Part shown: one piece after another, positions 27,101-35,323 of the stretch
Layout: the number at the start of each line of letters is the position of its first letter
Numbering within the stretch: the first letter of the stretch is position 1
NCBI RefSeq assembly: GCF_002021565.1
Contig: NZ_MSZX01000008.1
Coordinates: 62,027-126,026 of the forward strand
DNA: 64,000 bases
Reading direction: 5' to 3'
DNA from: Paenibacillus selenitireducens
GTDB taxonomy: Bacteria; Bacillota; Bacilli; Paenibacillales; Paenibacillaceae
Notes under the pieces: generated by a model
What the model saw: only the letters and a program-made list of their open reading frames with translations
Told to the model about the DNA's origin: nothing
Database searches by the model: none
Made by a program: the position numbers and the translations under genes

Positions 27101-29458
27101 TCAATCCCTCCCTAGCTGCAACTGCACATTGTGAGTTCACGGATGTCTGATAGGGTAGTGTAATGATGACTTCAAACCCTTCGCCAATCGCCGAATGAAA
27201 CATCGTCTCACCCTCGAACCCTGATACACGCTCACGTATACCTGATAGGCCCATATGTTTGAATGAAGATTGGAGTCGGAGCATGTCCATGCCTACGCCA
27301 TTATCTCGATATACATATGCGATATGTTCATGATTTTGACGGAGCAATATCTCAACGTTAGACGCCTTCGCATGTTTGGTTGTATTGCGCAACAATTCCT
27401 GCGTAATACGATAGATCGTTAACACATACTCGTCATCAAGCTCAAGATTGAACCCTTCGTAGTTAAAATCTATCGAATAATTGGAGTGAAATTGAGCATA
27501 GTTGCACAAGTTATCAATGGCCTCGACAACACCCATTTCCTTTAAGAACGGCGGGCGAAGCTCATTACAAGTCTCTCGAATCTGATGCACAACATCCAAC
27601 AACCCTTCTTTGATCTGTGTGAGCCTGTCGCGTACTTCGGCATTCAGATCAGTCTCATCCATTATCATCTCAAGTTTACGATACCATAATAACTGGTCTT
27701 GAAGAGCGGAATCATGTAAATCTGCAGCAAGACGTCGTCTTTCCTTCTCGGTTAGCTGAAAGAGCATCCGCAATACCCATGCTGGCGCCTTCGCGTGCGA
27801 GCGTACCTCTAAGTCCATAATTACACCTTCAATTAATTGTAGATTCTCGTATACCATGCTGACATAATTTGAAATGGTTTGAAGCCACACCAGCTCATCG
27901 CGATTGAACTGGACGCGGTTTACTTTATTACAGATCCATAGTAAGGTATGCCCTTTCTGATGCTTCCCAATCACGCAACACAAACCGGATTCGAATTTGA
28001 TGCAATTCCCGATCGTGTAATCATGGATCATATCTTGCAGCTCCGTGAGTAACTCGGCCTGCTGCTCTTCCAGGATATCGCCCTGCATACGCTTCAACAG
28101 AATCCGTTCTTCCTCATGCTCCACTTGAAGGAGCGCTGCTGCTTTTACCGGAAGTACATCCAGAACTTCACGTAATAGTCTTTCTTCCAGATCCGGAACC
28201 TTCATGATCTTACTAATTTGACTCGAAAATCGATCCAGACTGGATTGGAAATTATAAGTTCCGATGAACAACTTACGACGAAAACGGAAATCCAACATAT
28301 CTTTAACATACAAAAATAAAACAACGCCTATGTATACAGTTAAGAACAACTGGGCCCATTTGATCATCACTTCATCGATCTGACTCATGAAAAAATAGAC
28401 ACCAATGAGAATAATCGTAGTTGGAATGACGGATAAAATACAATAATACCGAAGTCGGCCTAATACAAATTCAATATCCATCAGATGATTCGTCGCAATT
28501 AAATACACATAAATAATAGGTATTAGAAACAAAAATATTGCAGCAATACTCGCCGATATGATTTCTTGATCAAAAATGATCGAAGGCAGCGCATATAAAA
28601 AAACAAATGGAAAAAAAGATAATAAATTCCCAAATATCATAAATTTAAACAACGGACTATAGGTCGTATTACGGTATTTGCGAAAGCTATTAAAGAGAAC
28701 CCACATACTCATCATGATGCCGATTGTAAACGAAATCAGCAATAATTCGCCAGGAAAGCCATTCTCAACATAATCTCCCAATCTCGTAAATGCGGAGAAC
28801 ATATTAAATAAAAAGATAACAAGATTAATGGCGTACAGGCATATTATGACTCTTAATTTCACAATCTCTAAATCTCGCTGCTTGAAATACCGGTACAAGA
28901 AATGGAGGAATATGACGGGGATCTGCGAAAGGAGAGCCGGCAGAGTTATGAACCCTAAAATGTTCTTTTTCGCAGAAGCCCCCGCACCTACATAACTAAT
29001 AGCAACGGCTAAAAAAAAGAAAATGAGCAAGTGCGCTGCTGCATCCTCTCTTTTTTTATGAGGAGAAATAAAGAGAGGCTCAGCAGAAGGAAATACAAGC
29101 AAAGGGGCAGAACTGTCTGATCCATCGAGATCGGGAGATTGGAGGTTGGAAAGGAATACTCCATTCGAACTCCAGCTCGTTCCGTAACCATCGAATGGAC
29201 GGTAGACAATAACCTCAGGTTAGGATATATTTCAACATTCACATGATCAATGGAAATGACACGATCTCCTTGTCGAATTCCTTGCTGATAAGCGAGACCG
29301 TTGGACTCGATTTTCTTAACGATCCATGTATTGTCGCTTCCTTTACTCACTTCTATACCAATATCAGCGACCTTAATATCTGCGTAAACAAGATAACTTA
29401 CGAGTAAAGTCGCCGCTATAAGTACAACGAACATGCCATATTTCCTAACGTACCCCAT
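27093..29458 (-). pseudogene. comP: ComP-like sensor kinase, split by a one-base frameshift
   Basis: Two overlapping frames form one ComP. The upstream frame (29458/29461 to 29009) encodes TM1, an extracytoplasmic PDZ-like segment (NGLAYQQGIRQGDRVISID) and TM2, then stops. The downstream frame (27093 to about 29056) has no start with a ribosome binding site and encodes further helices, the HisKA_3 site RRRLAADLHDS and the ATPase boxes ELLRNTTKHA and DNGVGMD. They join at the A7 run (29051-29057, minus strand): one extra A, or a -1 shift there, gives a single protein of about 788 residues, near the ComP norm. It may be a broken gene, a phase-variable tract, recoding, or a sequencing error. It senses modified ComX and phosphorylates ComA. 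Confidence 0.85.
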
Positions 29459-29491
29459 CATTTACTCCATTTCCTTACGTTGTGTCATGTA

Positions 29492-29674
29492 TTAATTGTA
29501 ATACCAGTAGGTCTTTCTAACATTTTCTGTTCCAGGCAATTGACCGCCTGACATTGTATCTACGATTGTTCTTTGTTGCACTGGCGTTACGCCCACTAAG
29601 CTTGCTTGTCCATTACGTACGAGTTGTGTTACTTGCGGGTTATTCGTGAGGTAGCTGATCATTTGTTTAATCAT
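29492..29674 (-). CDS. comX: ComX-like prenylated pheromone precursor
   Basis: A 60-residue precursor of a quorum-sensing peptide. The N-terminal half (MIKQMISYLTNNPQVTQLV, then ASLVG) matches the ComX leader. The C-terminus RKTYWYYN carries the only Trp, four residues from the end; ComQ would attach an isoprenoid to it, then the C-terminal piece is released. AGGTGGAG lies 6 nt before ATG 29674, so the longer GTG frame (29686) is not used. Small size, position between comQ and comP, and a lone C-terminal Trp make the call firm although ComX sequences vary greatly. Confidence 0.85.
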   Translation of the reverse strand: MIKQMISYLTNNPQVTQLVRNGQASLVGVTPVQQRTIVDTMSGGQLPGTENVRKTYWYYN

Positions 29675-29715
29675 TCCATACTCCACCTTTTCGACTAATT
29701 TTGTGATACATTTTT

Positions 29716-29721
29716 ACTATA
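29716..29721 (-). promoter_or_regulatory. Candidate -10 element for comXPA
   Basis: TATAGT on the minus strand, 42 nt upstream of the comX start. There is no good -35 match at the right distance, which fits an activator-dependent promoter with the ComA box just upstream. Confidence 0.45.
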
Positions 29722-29755
29722 CCACCATCGTCCGCATTTGGGTTTGCAAACCGTA

Positions 29756-29771
29756 TTGCGGTTTTCCGCAA
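29756..29771. promoter_or_regulatory. ComA box upstream of comX
   Basis: TTGCGGTTTTCCGCAA matches the B. subtilis ComA consensus TTGCGG-N4-CCGCAA exactly. Further half-sites TTGCGG (29778-29783) and TTTGCGG (29786-29792) lie beside it, and GGTTTGCAAACC (29741-29752) is another palindrome. The box is centred about 54 nt upstream of the predicted start point. Confidence 0.85.
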
Positions 29772-29803
29772 AGGTCATTGCGGTATTTGCGGGATTGGTA
29801 GAA

Positions 29804-30712
29804 TTACACAAAATCTCCCAAACGTTGTTTCCAATCCAAATCAACAGGCAAATCCTCAATGAGGGTCATGCATTCTTGTTGGATGAATCGAAGGTGCACT
29901 TGCGCATACGAGAGACATCCACCCTGTTCTACAATGTCCATAATCTCGTGTTTATTGGCATAAATCTGCTCAACATCCTCTTGATCTGCATAATAATCAC
30001 GCAAGACTTGAAGTTCGGGACGCTCATCGTCTAAGAGATATAGAACGGGAAGTGTTCTTTTACGGAAAATGAGATCATTCCTCGTATCCCAACGTCGAAT
30101 ACCTTCCATATCATTACGAATCTGTGCCGATACGCCTAAGAGTTCCCCATAGGCACCGACCGTCTCATCCAGTTTCCCCGTAGCTAAGACCGCTCCAATC
30201 TGACATGCGCATGCGACCAATGCCCCAGACTTCGCCCGAATCATGGCAAGACAATCCTCTTCTTCTGTCACTGAATTATCCACGTCGATGTACTGCCCGC
30301 CGACGGCCTGATTCAATCGTTGGTGCAGCAGCCACAGCGCTTGCGATTTGATCGATTGATCAAAGTTCGTCTCGGCAATAGCCGTCGTACTTAGCGCAAT
30401 AAATCCAATGGCTGCGTTCATGGACTGTGCATGATCTACGTTCATCCATGGTACACGCTCATTGTCCTGATCTTGTAAATCATCAAAGATATCCAAGGCC
30501 AAAATCAATAATTCCACTGCAGCGGCTGCCTGGCCGATGTCTCGTGATGTTCCACCAAACATCTGGTAATGAAATATCGTTAACTCAGCAAAAATCGTTG
30601 ATTCTGTCATCTTATAAGCAACAAAAGATAACATAAGATCGCGAAGCTCTGGCGGAGTTACATGTCGATGCACGATTTGCTGAATCGCAGATTCGATTTC
30701 CAATCTGTCCAT
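29804..30712 (-). CDS. comQ: ComQ-like isoprenyl transferase for the ComX pheromone
   Basis: A 302-residue trans-prenyl-transferase-like protein. It has the first Asp-rich motif DIFDDLQDQD (Asp77, Asp78, Asp81) and a second acidic site in SAQIRNDMEGI. It is divergent from housekeeping farnesyl synthases, as ComQ is, and sits directly before comX. It transfers a geranyl or farnesyl group to the ComX Trp in the cytoplasm. TAAGGAG precedes the ATG. It may be read through from the MBL gene 83 nt upstream or use its own weak promoter. Confidence 0.9.
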   Translation of the reverse strand: MDRLEIESAIQQIVHRHVTPPELRDLMLSFVAYKMTESTIFAELTIFHYQMFGGTSRDIGQAAAAVELLILALDIFDDLQDQDNERVPWMNVDHAQSMNAAIGFIALSTTAIAETNFDQSIKSQALWLLHQRLNQAVGGQYIDVDNSVTEEEDCLAMIRAKSGALVACACQIGAVLATGKLDETVGAYGELLGVSAQIRNDMEGIRRWDTRNDLIFRKRTLPVLYLLDDERPELQVLRDYYADQEDVEQIYANKHEIMDIVEQGGCLSYAQVHLRFIQQECMTLIEDLPVDLDWKQRLGDFV

Positions 30713-30795
30713 GAAGACGACTCCTTACCCTGATATTGTCATACCAATTCTATCTTGTATATGCAAAATAGGCTAGTATAAATCACGAGTTTTTC

Positions 30796-31587
30796 CTAGT
30801 TGCGTCCTGTAAATTCGACAAAAAGCGGCTTCCCATGACCCGGATAAACGACGAAATTATTCGACATTTGACTAATCACTTTGCGATAAGCCTCCATTTT
30901 CGAAGAACCCAGCTCCACTTCAGGTTCAAAGGGTTGTTCAATCGGTTGCATCATAAGTTTGCCGGAGAACAGCATTTCATTGCATTTCACACAGATGCAG
31001 CCTTGCGTCTGATCCGCGGTATGAATAATTTCTAGCGTCTGCCCGCCGAAGTTCAACTTATTCCCATCCTGTAATCCGATGTCCACATGACCGTAGGGTT
31101 GCCGGTATTGCATTAAGAACGAGTCTCTGTAGATCTGCTTCGAGACGACCCATTTATCAAATTCATGCATAGCCACTTGCGCGCCTGTTGCTTCCTTAAG
31201 CTCTTCAAGCGCGATCATATGATCCGAATGTCCCTGTGTGATAATAATATATTTAATCCGTACACCAGCCCGTTCCACAGCTGCCCAGATTTTCTTAAAT
31301 CGTGATCCCGGATCAATGATGACCCCTTCACCTTGACTTGCGAGAATATAACCTGTCGTTCCTGAAATACCCTGCGGAATCCGTTCCACATGTAATTCTG
31401 ATGCTGCGGGATATGTATTGGAGTTCATGCATCGTGACTGGATATCTGAATGAATACGCACGTGCTTCCAAAAATCATGAGGGACTGAAATATCGCTTGC
31501 CGGGTGTTTGATCATCATGGTAGGTTCTGAATGCACAGCAGATCTCCGCTGCCCAATAACAAACCGATAAACATTTTCTTTTCTCAC
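30796..31587 (-). CDS. MBL-fold protein with a degenerate metal site
   Basis: A 263-residue protein with a metallo-beta-lactamase fold from about residue 65 (GTTGYILASQGEGVIIDPGS). The metal ligands are altered. The HxHxDH motif reads QGHSDH, the His of the PGHTPG-like box is Gln (ADQTQGC), and the bridging Asp position of SGD reads SGK. The last His (YPGHG) remains. It is therefore probably not a normal di-zinc hydrolase. The start is GTG 31587 after AGAAGGGA. It lies directly before comQ on the same strand and has ComA-type half-sites upstream, so it is likely part of the quorum-sensing regulon. Its job is unknown. Confidence 0.8.
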   Translation of the reverse strand: MRKENVYRFVIGQRRSAVHSEPTMMIKHPASDISVPHDFWKHVRIHSDIQSRCMNSNTYPAASELHVERIPQGISGTTGYILASQGEGVIIDPGSRFKKIWAAVERAGVRIKYIIITQGHSDHMIALEELKEATGAQVAMHEFDKWVVSKQIYRDSFLMQYRQPYGHVDIGLQDGNKLNFGGQTLEIIHTADQTQGCICVKCNEMLFSGKLMMQPIEQPFEPEVELGSSKMEAYRKVISQMSNNFVVYPGHGKPLFVEFTGRN

Positions 31588-31676
31588 TCTAGTCCCTTCT
31601 TTCCTATGCTAAAGAGTACGTCCATGTGCCCTGCTATATTAATAGCATAAAAAAAACAAGCGACTTCTGCACCGAA

Positions 31677-31682
31677 AATATA
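31677..31682 (-). promoter_or_regulatory. Candidate -10 element for the MBL gene
   Basis: TATATT on the minus strand (within GGCTATATTTTC). The nearest ComA-type palindrome is centred about 44 nt upstream of the predicted start point. Confidence 0.4.
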
Positions 31683-31705
31683 GCCAAAATAACCCTAAAT
31701 ATTTC

Positions 31706-31753
31706 TTGCGGTACGACCGCAATTCCCGCAACATTCCTTTGCGGTCACCGCAA
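31706..31753. promoter_or_regulatory. Cluster of ComA-type half-sites upstream of the MBL gene
   Basis: TTGCGG (31706), CCGCAA (31717), CCGCAA (31726), TTGCGG (31739) and CCGCAA (31748) occur within 48 bp. They form inverted pairs with 5-nt and 3-nt spacers rather than the ideal 4. Such density cannot be chance; it marks a binding region about 120-165 nt before the MBL start. Confidence 0.7.
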
Positions 31754-31844
31754 GAAAAATGTCGAAAAATGCAAGAGGAGTGAACGAATTACATTTGGCT
31801 CTTCAACATTTTCTATTTTATTCGTTAACTATGTTCTATTCTAG

Positions 31845-32744
31845 TTATAAAATCCGTTCCCCCAGCAGGGAACAAATGAGTTCCATCGCTAATTTAGAAG
31901 TTTGTTGATGGGTATCCAACGTCGGATTCACCTCCACGACATCCGCAGACGTAATACAACCCGATTCGCTTAACAGCTCTAGAGCGAAATGCGCCTCCCG
32001 ATAGCTGACTCCGCCGCGTACTGGTGTACCCGTCCCCGGGGCTTCAATCGGATCTACACTATCGATGTCAAAGCTTAAATGCACGCCATCCGTATCTTTC
32101 CCAGCGATTTGAACGGCTTGCTGCATGACGGCTTCAATCCCCATGCGATCAATTTCATGCATCGTATAGCACGCAATGCCTTGCTTCCGAATAAAGTCTT
32201 TCTCACCCGGATCTAAGTCTCGCGCACCAATGATCACGACATTCTTAGGATTTACCGGCTGGTACTGTCCTTGTTTATCGGATATACGCCACTCCGTCCA
32301 CCCGAGGGCTGCAGCGAGCGACATCCCATGCACATTCCCCGATGGGCTTGTCGTTATCGTATTTAAGTCGGAGTGTGCATCAAACCAGATGACCCCTAGC
32401 TTAGGCCATACGCTAGTCAGCCCGGCAATGCTGCCCATCGCAATACTATGATCCCCGCCTAACACGAGGGGAAATATTCCTGAACTTACGACGCGGCCCA
32501 CTTGATCTGCAAGACGGCGACTCACTTCGAGTACTTCGGGAAGATAGCGTGCTTTCGGATCGATGACCGCTGCTGGCTGCGTCGGACAGGAGATATCGAA
32601 TTCGGATGAAATATTGACTCCTGATTGCTCTAATCGTCTTTTAAGCCCTGCTTGCATAATACTCTCGGGCCCATATTGTGCACCTGAACGTCCGGCGCCT
32701 AATCCAAAGGGTACGCGAATAATCGATACTTGCTGGTTAGCCAT
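31845..32744 (-). CDS. rocF: Arginase
   Basis: Hydrolyses arginine to ornithine and urea. At 299 residues it shows the binuclear manganese motifs: His in LGGDHSIAMGS, DAHSDLNT (WFDAHSD), and SFDIDSVDP with later Asp/Glu ligands. It follows rocD by 21 nt and with it forms an arginine-to-glutamate-semialdehyde route. The Shine-Dalgarno sequence AGGAGAGGGG is present. Agmatinase is a weaker alternative; the GNVHGMSLAAALG segment fits arginase. Confidence 0.94.
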   Translation of the reverse strand: MANQQVSIIRVPFGLGAGRSGAQYGPESIMQAGLKRRLEQSGVNISSEFDISCPTQPAAVIDPKARYLPEVLEVSRRLADQVGRVVSSGIFPLVLGGDHSIAMGSIAGLTSVWPKLGVIWFDAHSDLNTITTSPSGNVHGMSLAAALGWTEWRISDKQGQYQPVNPKNVVIIGARDLDPGEKDFIRKQGIACYTMHEIDRMGIEAVMQQAVQIAGKDTDGVHLSFDIDSVDPIEAPGTGTPVRGGVSYREAHFALELLSESGCITSADVVEVNPTLDTHQQTSKLAMELICSLLGERIL

Positions 32745-32765
32745 TTGACGTGCCCCTCTCCTCTT

Positions 32766-33968
32766 CTAAATACACGCGGGATGAAGTACCTTATGAATCC
32801 TTTCCAATGCCCAATCGATTTGCTCGTGTGTGATAATCAACGGCGGAGCGAATCGAATCGTCCGTTCATGCGTCTCTTTGCAGAGGATGCCAGATGCCAT
32901 CAAGGATTCGCAATACGGCCTTGCTGATGTCGTAAGTTCTACACCAATGAATAGCCCTCGACCTCGAATTTCTCGCACGATGGGACTATGGATACGATCT
33001 AGTTTCTCGATAAAATAAGTACCCAGCTCTTCCGCTCGTTCCGCTAACCCCTCCTCCTCCAACACGTCGAGTGCAGTGATTGCCACTGCGCTTGCGAGCG
33101 GATTCCCGCCAAACGTCGATCCATGCGACCCCGGACCAAATACGCCTAAGACCTCACTGTCGGCTGCCACTGCAGAAATCGGCATCACGCCGCCGCCCAG
33201 CGCTTTTCCTACAATATATACATCTGGAACAATCTGTTCCCAATCGCATGCAAAGGATTTCCCCGTCCGTCCCAGCCCTGTCTGGATTTCATCAGCCATC
33301 AACAAGATATGATGCTGCTTGCAGAGTTCATGAGCCCTTCGCAAATAACCCGTAGGAGGGACTATTATCCCCGCTTCTCCTTGTATCGGTTCTACCAGAA
33401 ACGCAGCCGTATTGGTCGTTATCGCAGCTTCCAGCGCATCCGCATCACCATACGGTATGATCGTGAACCCCGGGGTATAAGGACCGAACCCTTCACGATA
33501 TTCCGGACTGGAGCTGCACGAGGTCATCGTGACGGTCCGACCATGAAAATTATCCGAGCATACGATGATTTCGGCTTGATTCTCCGGAACCCGCTTCATT
33601 TGATACGCCCAACGCCGGGCGGCCTTTATCGCCGTCTCCACCGCTTCTGCTCCGGTATTCATCGGTAATATCATGGACTTGCCGGTATAGGCGGCTAACT
33701 TTTCATAGAAGGCTCCTAAGGGCTCACTGTAAAATGCACGGGAAGTCAGCGTCACTCTGTCCGCTTGATCCTTTAAGGCCTGAATGACTTTGGGATGCCT
33801 GTGGCCATGATTCATGGCGGAATACGCACTGAGCATGTCCATATAGCGCCTTCCCTCTGTATCCTCCACCCAAACTCCCTCTGCCCGCGAAATGACAACC
33901 GGCAGCGGATGATAATTATGTGCCCCGTAACGATCTGTCTGCTCGATAATGATATCCGAGTGGGTCAT
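32766..33968 (-). CDS. rocD: Ornithine aminotransferase
   Basis: PLP enzyme converting ornithine and 2-oxoglutarate to glutamate-5-semialdehyde and glutamate. It has 400 residues from ATG 33968, which lies 7 nt after AAGGAGG; the longer frame to 34031 is not used. The N-terminal [47 protein letters not shown] and the PLP lysine in [13 protein letters not shown] are typical of RocD. It is upstream of rocF in one transcript. No RocR-type regulator or sigma-54 promoter was recognised. Confidence 0.95.
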   Translation of the reverse strand: MTHSDIIIEQTDRYGAHNYHPLPVVISRAEGVWVEDTEGRRYMDMLSAYSAMNHGHRHPKVIQALKDQADRVTLTSRAFYSEPLGAFYEKLAAYTGKSMILPMNTGAEAVETAIKAARRWAYQMKRVPENQAEIIVCSDNFHGRTVTMTSCSSSPEYREGFGPYTPGFTIIPYGDADALEAAITTNTAAFLVEPIQGEAGIIVPPTGYLRRAHELCKQHHILLMADEIQTGLGRTGKSFACDWEQIVPDVYIVGKALGGGVMPISAVAADSEVLGVFGPGSHGSTFGGNPLASAVAITALDVLEEEGLAERAEELGTYFIEKLDRIHSPIVREIRGRGLFIGVELTTSARPYCESLMASGILCKETHERTIRFAPPLIITHEQIDWALERIHKVLHPACI

Positions 33969-34274
33969 GAACATCCCTCCTTCAATCGAATAGCGGCTTC
34001 TCTCTTTACCATCATATTCGCGGGTGCCCATAGATAGTGCGGGCTGAGGATCAGGAAATTATTATGGTGGAGGAATATTGCAATGATGGCATGCTCCGGA
34101 AAAGGATCTCTCTTCAAACTCTTGTCCGCCCATTGCCTTGATTTGATTAGGATGGGAGCAATAGGCTACCAAATGCCGGACGTAAACTTTTACGAGAGAT
34201 TCCTTTTCCTACGCATTTCATTGCTACATTCGAACCTCCAAGATATTTTCCTGACAGCCCGCTAAAGATAAAAA

Positions 34275-34302
34275 AGCCTTCAGGAGGATATCCTGAAGGC
34301 TT
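34275..34302. terminator. Terminator of nrdIEF
   Basis: AAGCCTTCAGGA and TCCTGAAGGCTT form a perfect 12-bp stem with a 4-nt loop, followed by a T run on the minus strand. Confidence 0.92.
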
Positions 34303-34307
34303 CTATC

Positions 34308-35258
34308 TTAAAATACAAAGTCGTCGTCGCTTAATGGCTCGACATTCGTGGTACGAACGTATCCGTTCCCTTTTTTGGAGAAGAAGTCATGCTGCTTCGT
34401 ACGTGTGCTTAGTCCGTTCAATACGATCGGATTCACTTCTTCTTCTTCGAACTTCGGTTCCAATCCCAAGTTCATAAGCGCTTTGTTGGCGTTATAACGA
34501 ACGAAGGATTGAACTTCCTTCTCTAGGCCAATGCCTGTATAAATCTGAGTCGTATAAGACTCTTCATTCGCTTGTAATTGATCCAGCAAGGCATACAATT
34601 CGCGCACGGATTGCTCTTGCTCTTCCACGCTCAGCTTCGCAAATACTTCCTGTGCCAAGACCCCAACGTATAGACCATGGATGCTCTCATCGCGAATGAT
34701 CAAGTCGATAATCTCGCCGCTGCTTGTCATTTTACCTTGACCTGCAAGATACAGCGGATAGAAGAATCCGCTATAGAACAAGTAGCTCTCCAGCAAGACG
34801 GAAGCGGCCATCGCCATGTATAAATCACGATCCGTCTCGATCGATGTATAGAATCCGGAGATCATTTTCGCTTTTTTCTGCAAATGCGGCTCATCTTCTA
34901 CCCATTTGAACAACGCGTCGATTTCTTCGCTTGTTGCCAGTGTCGTAAAGATACTGCTGTACGACTTCGCATGGATCTGCTCCATCATGCCCATGAACGC
35001 TAACACCGCTTTGCGCTGCAATCCGTCCACATGCTCCAAGATTTTCGGCATTCCGACGCCGCCTTGAATGGTATCAAGCAGCGTAAGTCCACCAAGGACT
35101 CGCATATACGTATCACGTTCTGCCGGTTGAAGCGCCACCCATGACATTTTATCATCAGAGAGCGGAATTTCTTCATCGGTCCAGAACTGCATAATATTCT
35201 GATTCCAAAATGTAGCTGTAAAATCGTCATCCGGACGATTCCAATTGACTGCTTTCAT
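34308..35258 (-). CDS. nrdF: Class Ib ribonucleotide reductase, small subunit
   Basis: Radical-generating beta subunit, 316 residues from ATG 35258 (AGGAGG 7-8 nt upstream; the frame to 35279 is longer). Metal ligands sit in helices carrying [12 protein letters not shown] and [12 protein letters not shown], and the radical Tyr lies nearby. The dimetal site stores a tyrosyl radical that NrdE uses to reduce ribonucleotides. NrdI encoded in the same operon supplies the oxidant for Mn assembly, consistent with class Ib. It lies 65 nt after nrdE. Confidence 0.96.
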   Translation of the reverse strand: MKAVNWNRPDDDFTATFWNQNIMQFWTDEEIPLSDDKMSWVALQPAERDTYMRVLGGLTLLDTIQGGVGMPKILEHVDGLQRKAVLAFMGMMEQIHAKSYSSIFTTLATSEEIDALFKWVEDEPHLQKKAKMISGFYTSIETDRDLYMAMAASVLLESYLFYSGFFYPLYLAGQGKMTSSGEIIDLIIRDESIHGLYVGVLAQEVFAKLSVEEQEQSVRELYALLDQLQANEESYTTQIYTGIGLEKEVQSFVRYNANKALMNLGLEPKFEEEEVNPIVLNGLSTRTKQHDFFSKKGNGYVRTTNVEPLSDDDFVF

Positions 35259-35323
35259 GTTCTTCCTCCTAGAGCTCATTCCCTTTAGTTAACATCGTGA
35301 TTCAAAGCTCAGTTCCATCTGCC

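Noticed and set aside
29009-29057. Programmed -1 ribosomal frameshifting in comP
   Set aside because: The A7 run is slippery, but there is no Shine-Dalgarno-like stimulator upstream and only a weak stem downstream. Kept as one option in the finding, not as a call.
31626-31844. A 72-residue plus-strand open frame upstream of the MBL gene
   Set aside because: It runs through the ComA-type half-sites and lacks a ribosome binding site; the region is better read as a promoter.
34032-34274. A 60-residue plus-strand frame and a sigma-54 promoter upstream of rocD
   Set aside because: The frame has no support. The only GGGCAC-like match lacks the TTGC partner at the right spacing.
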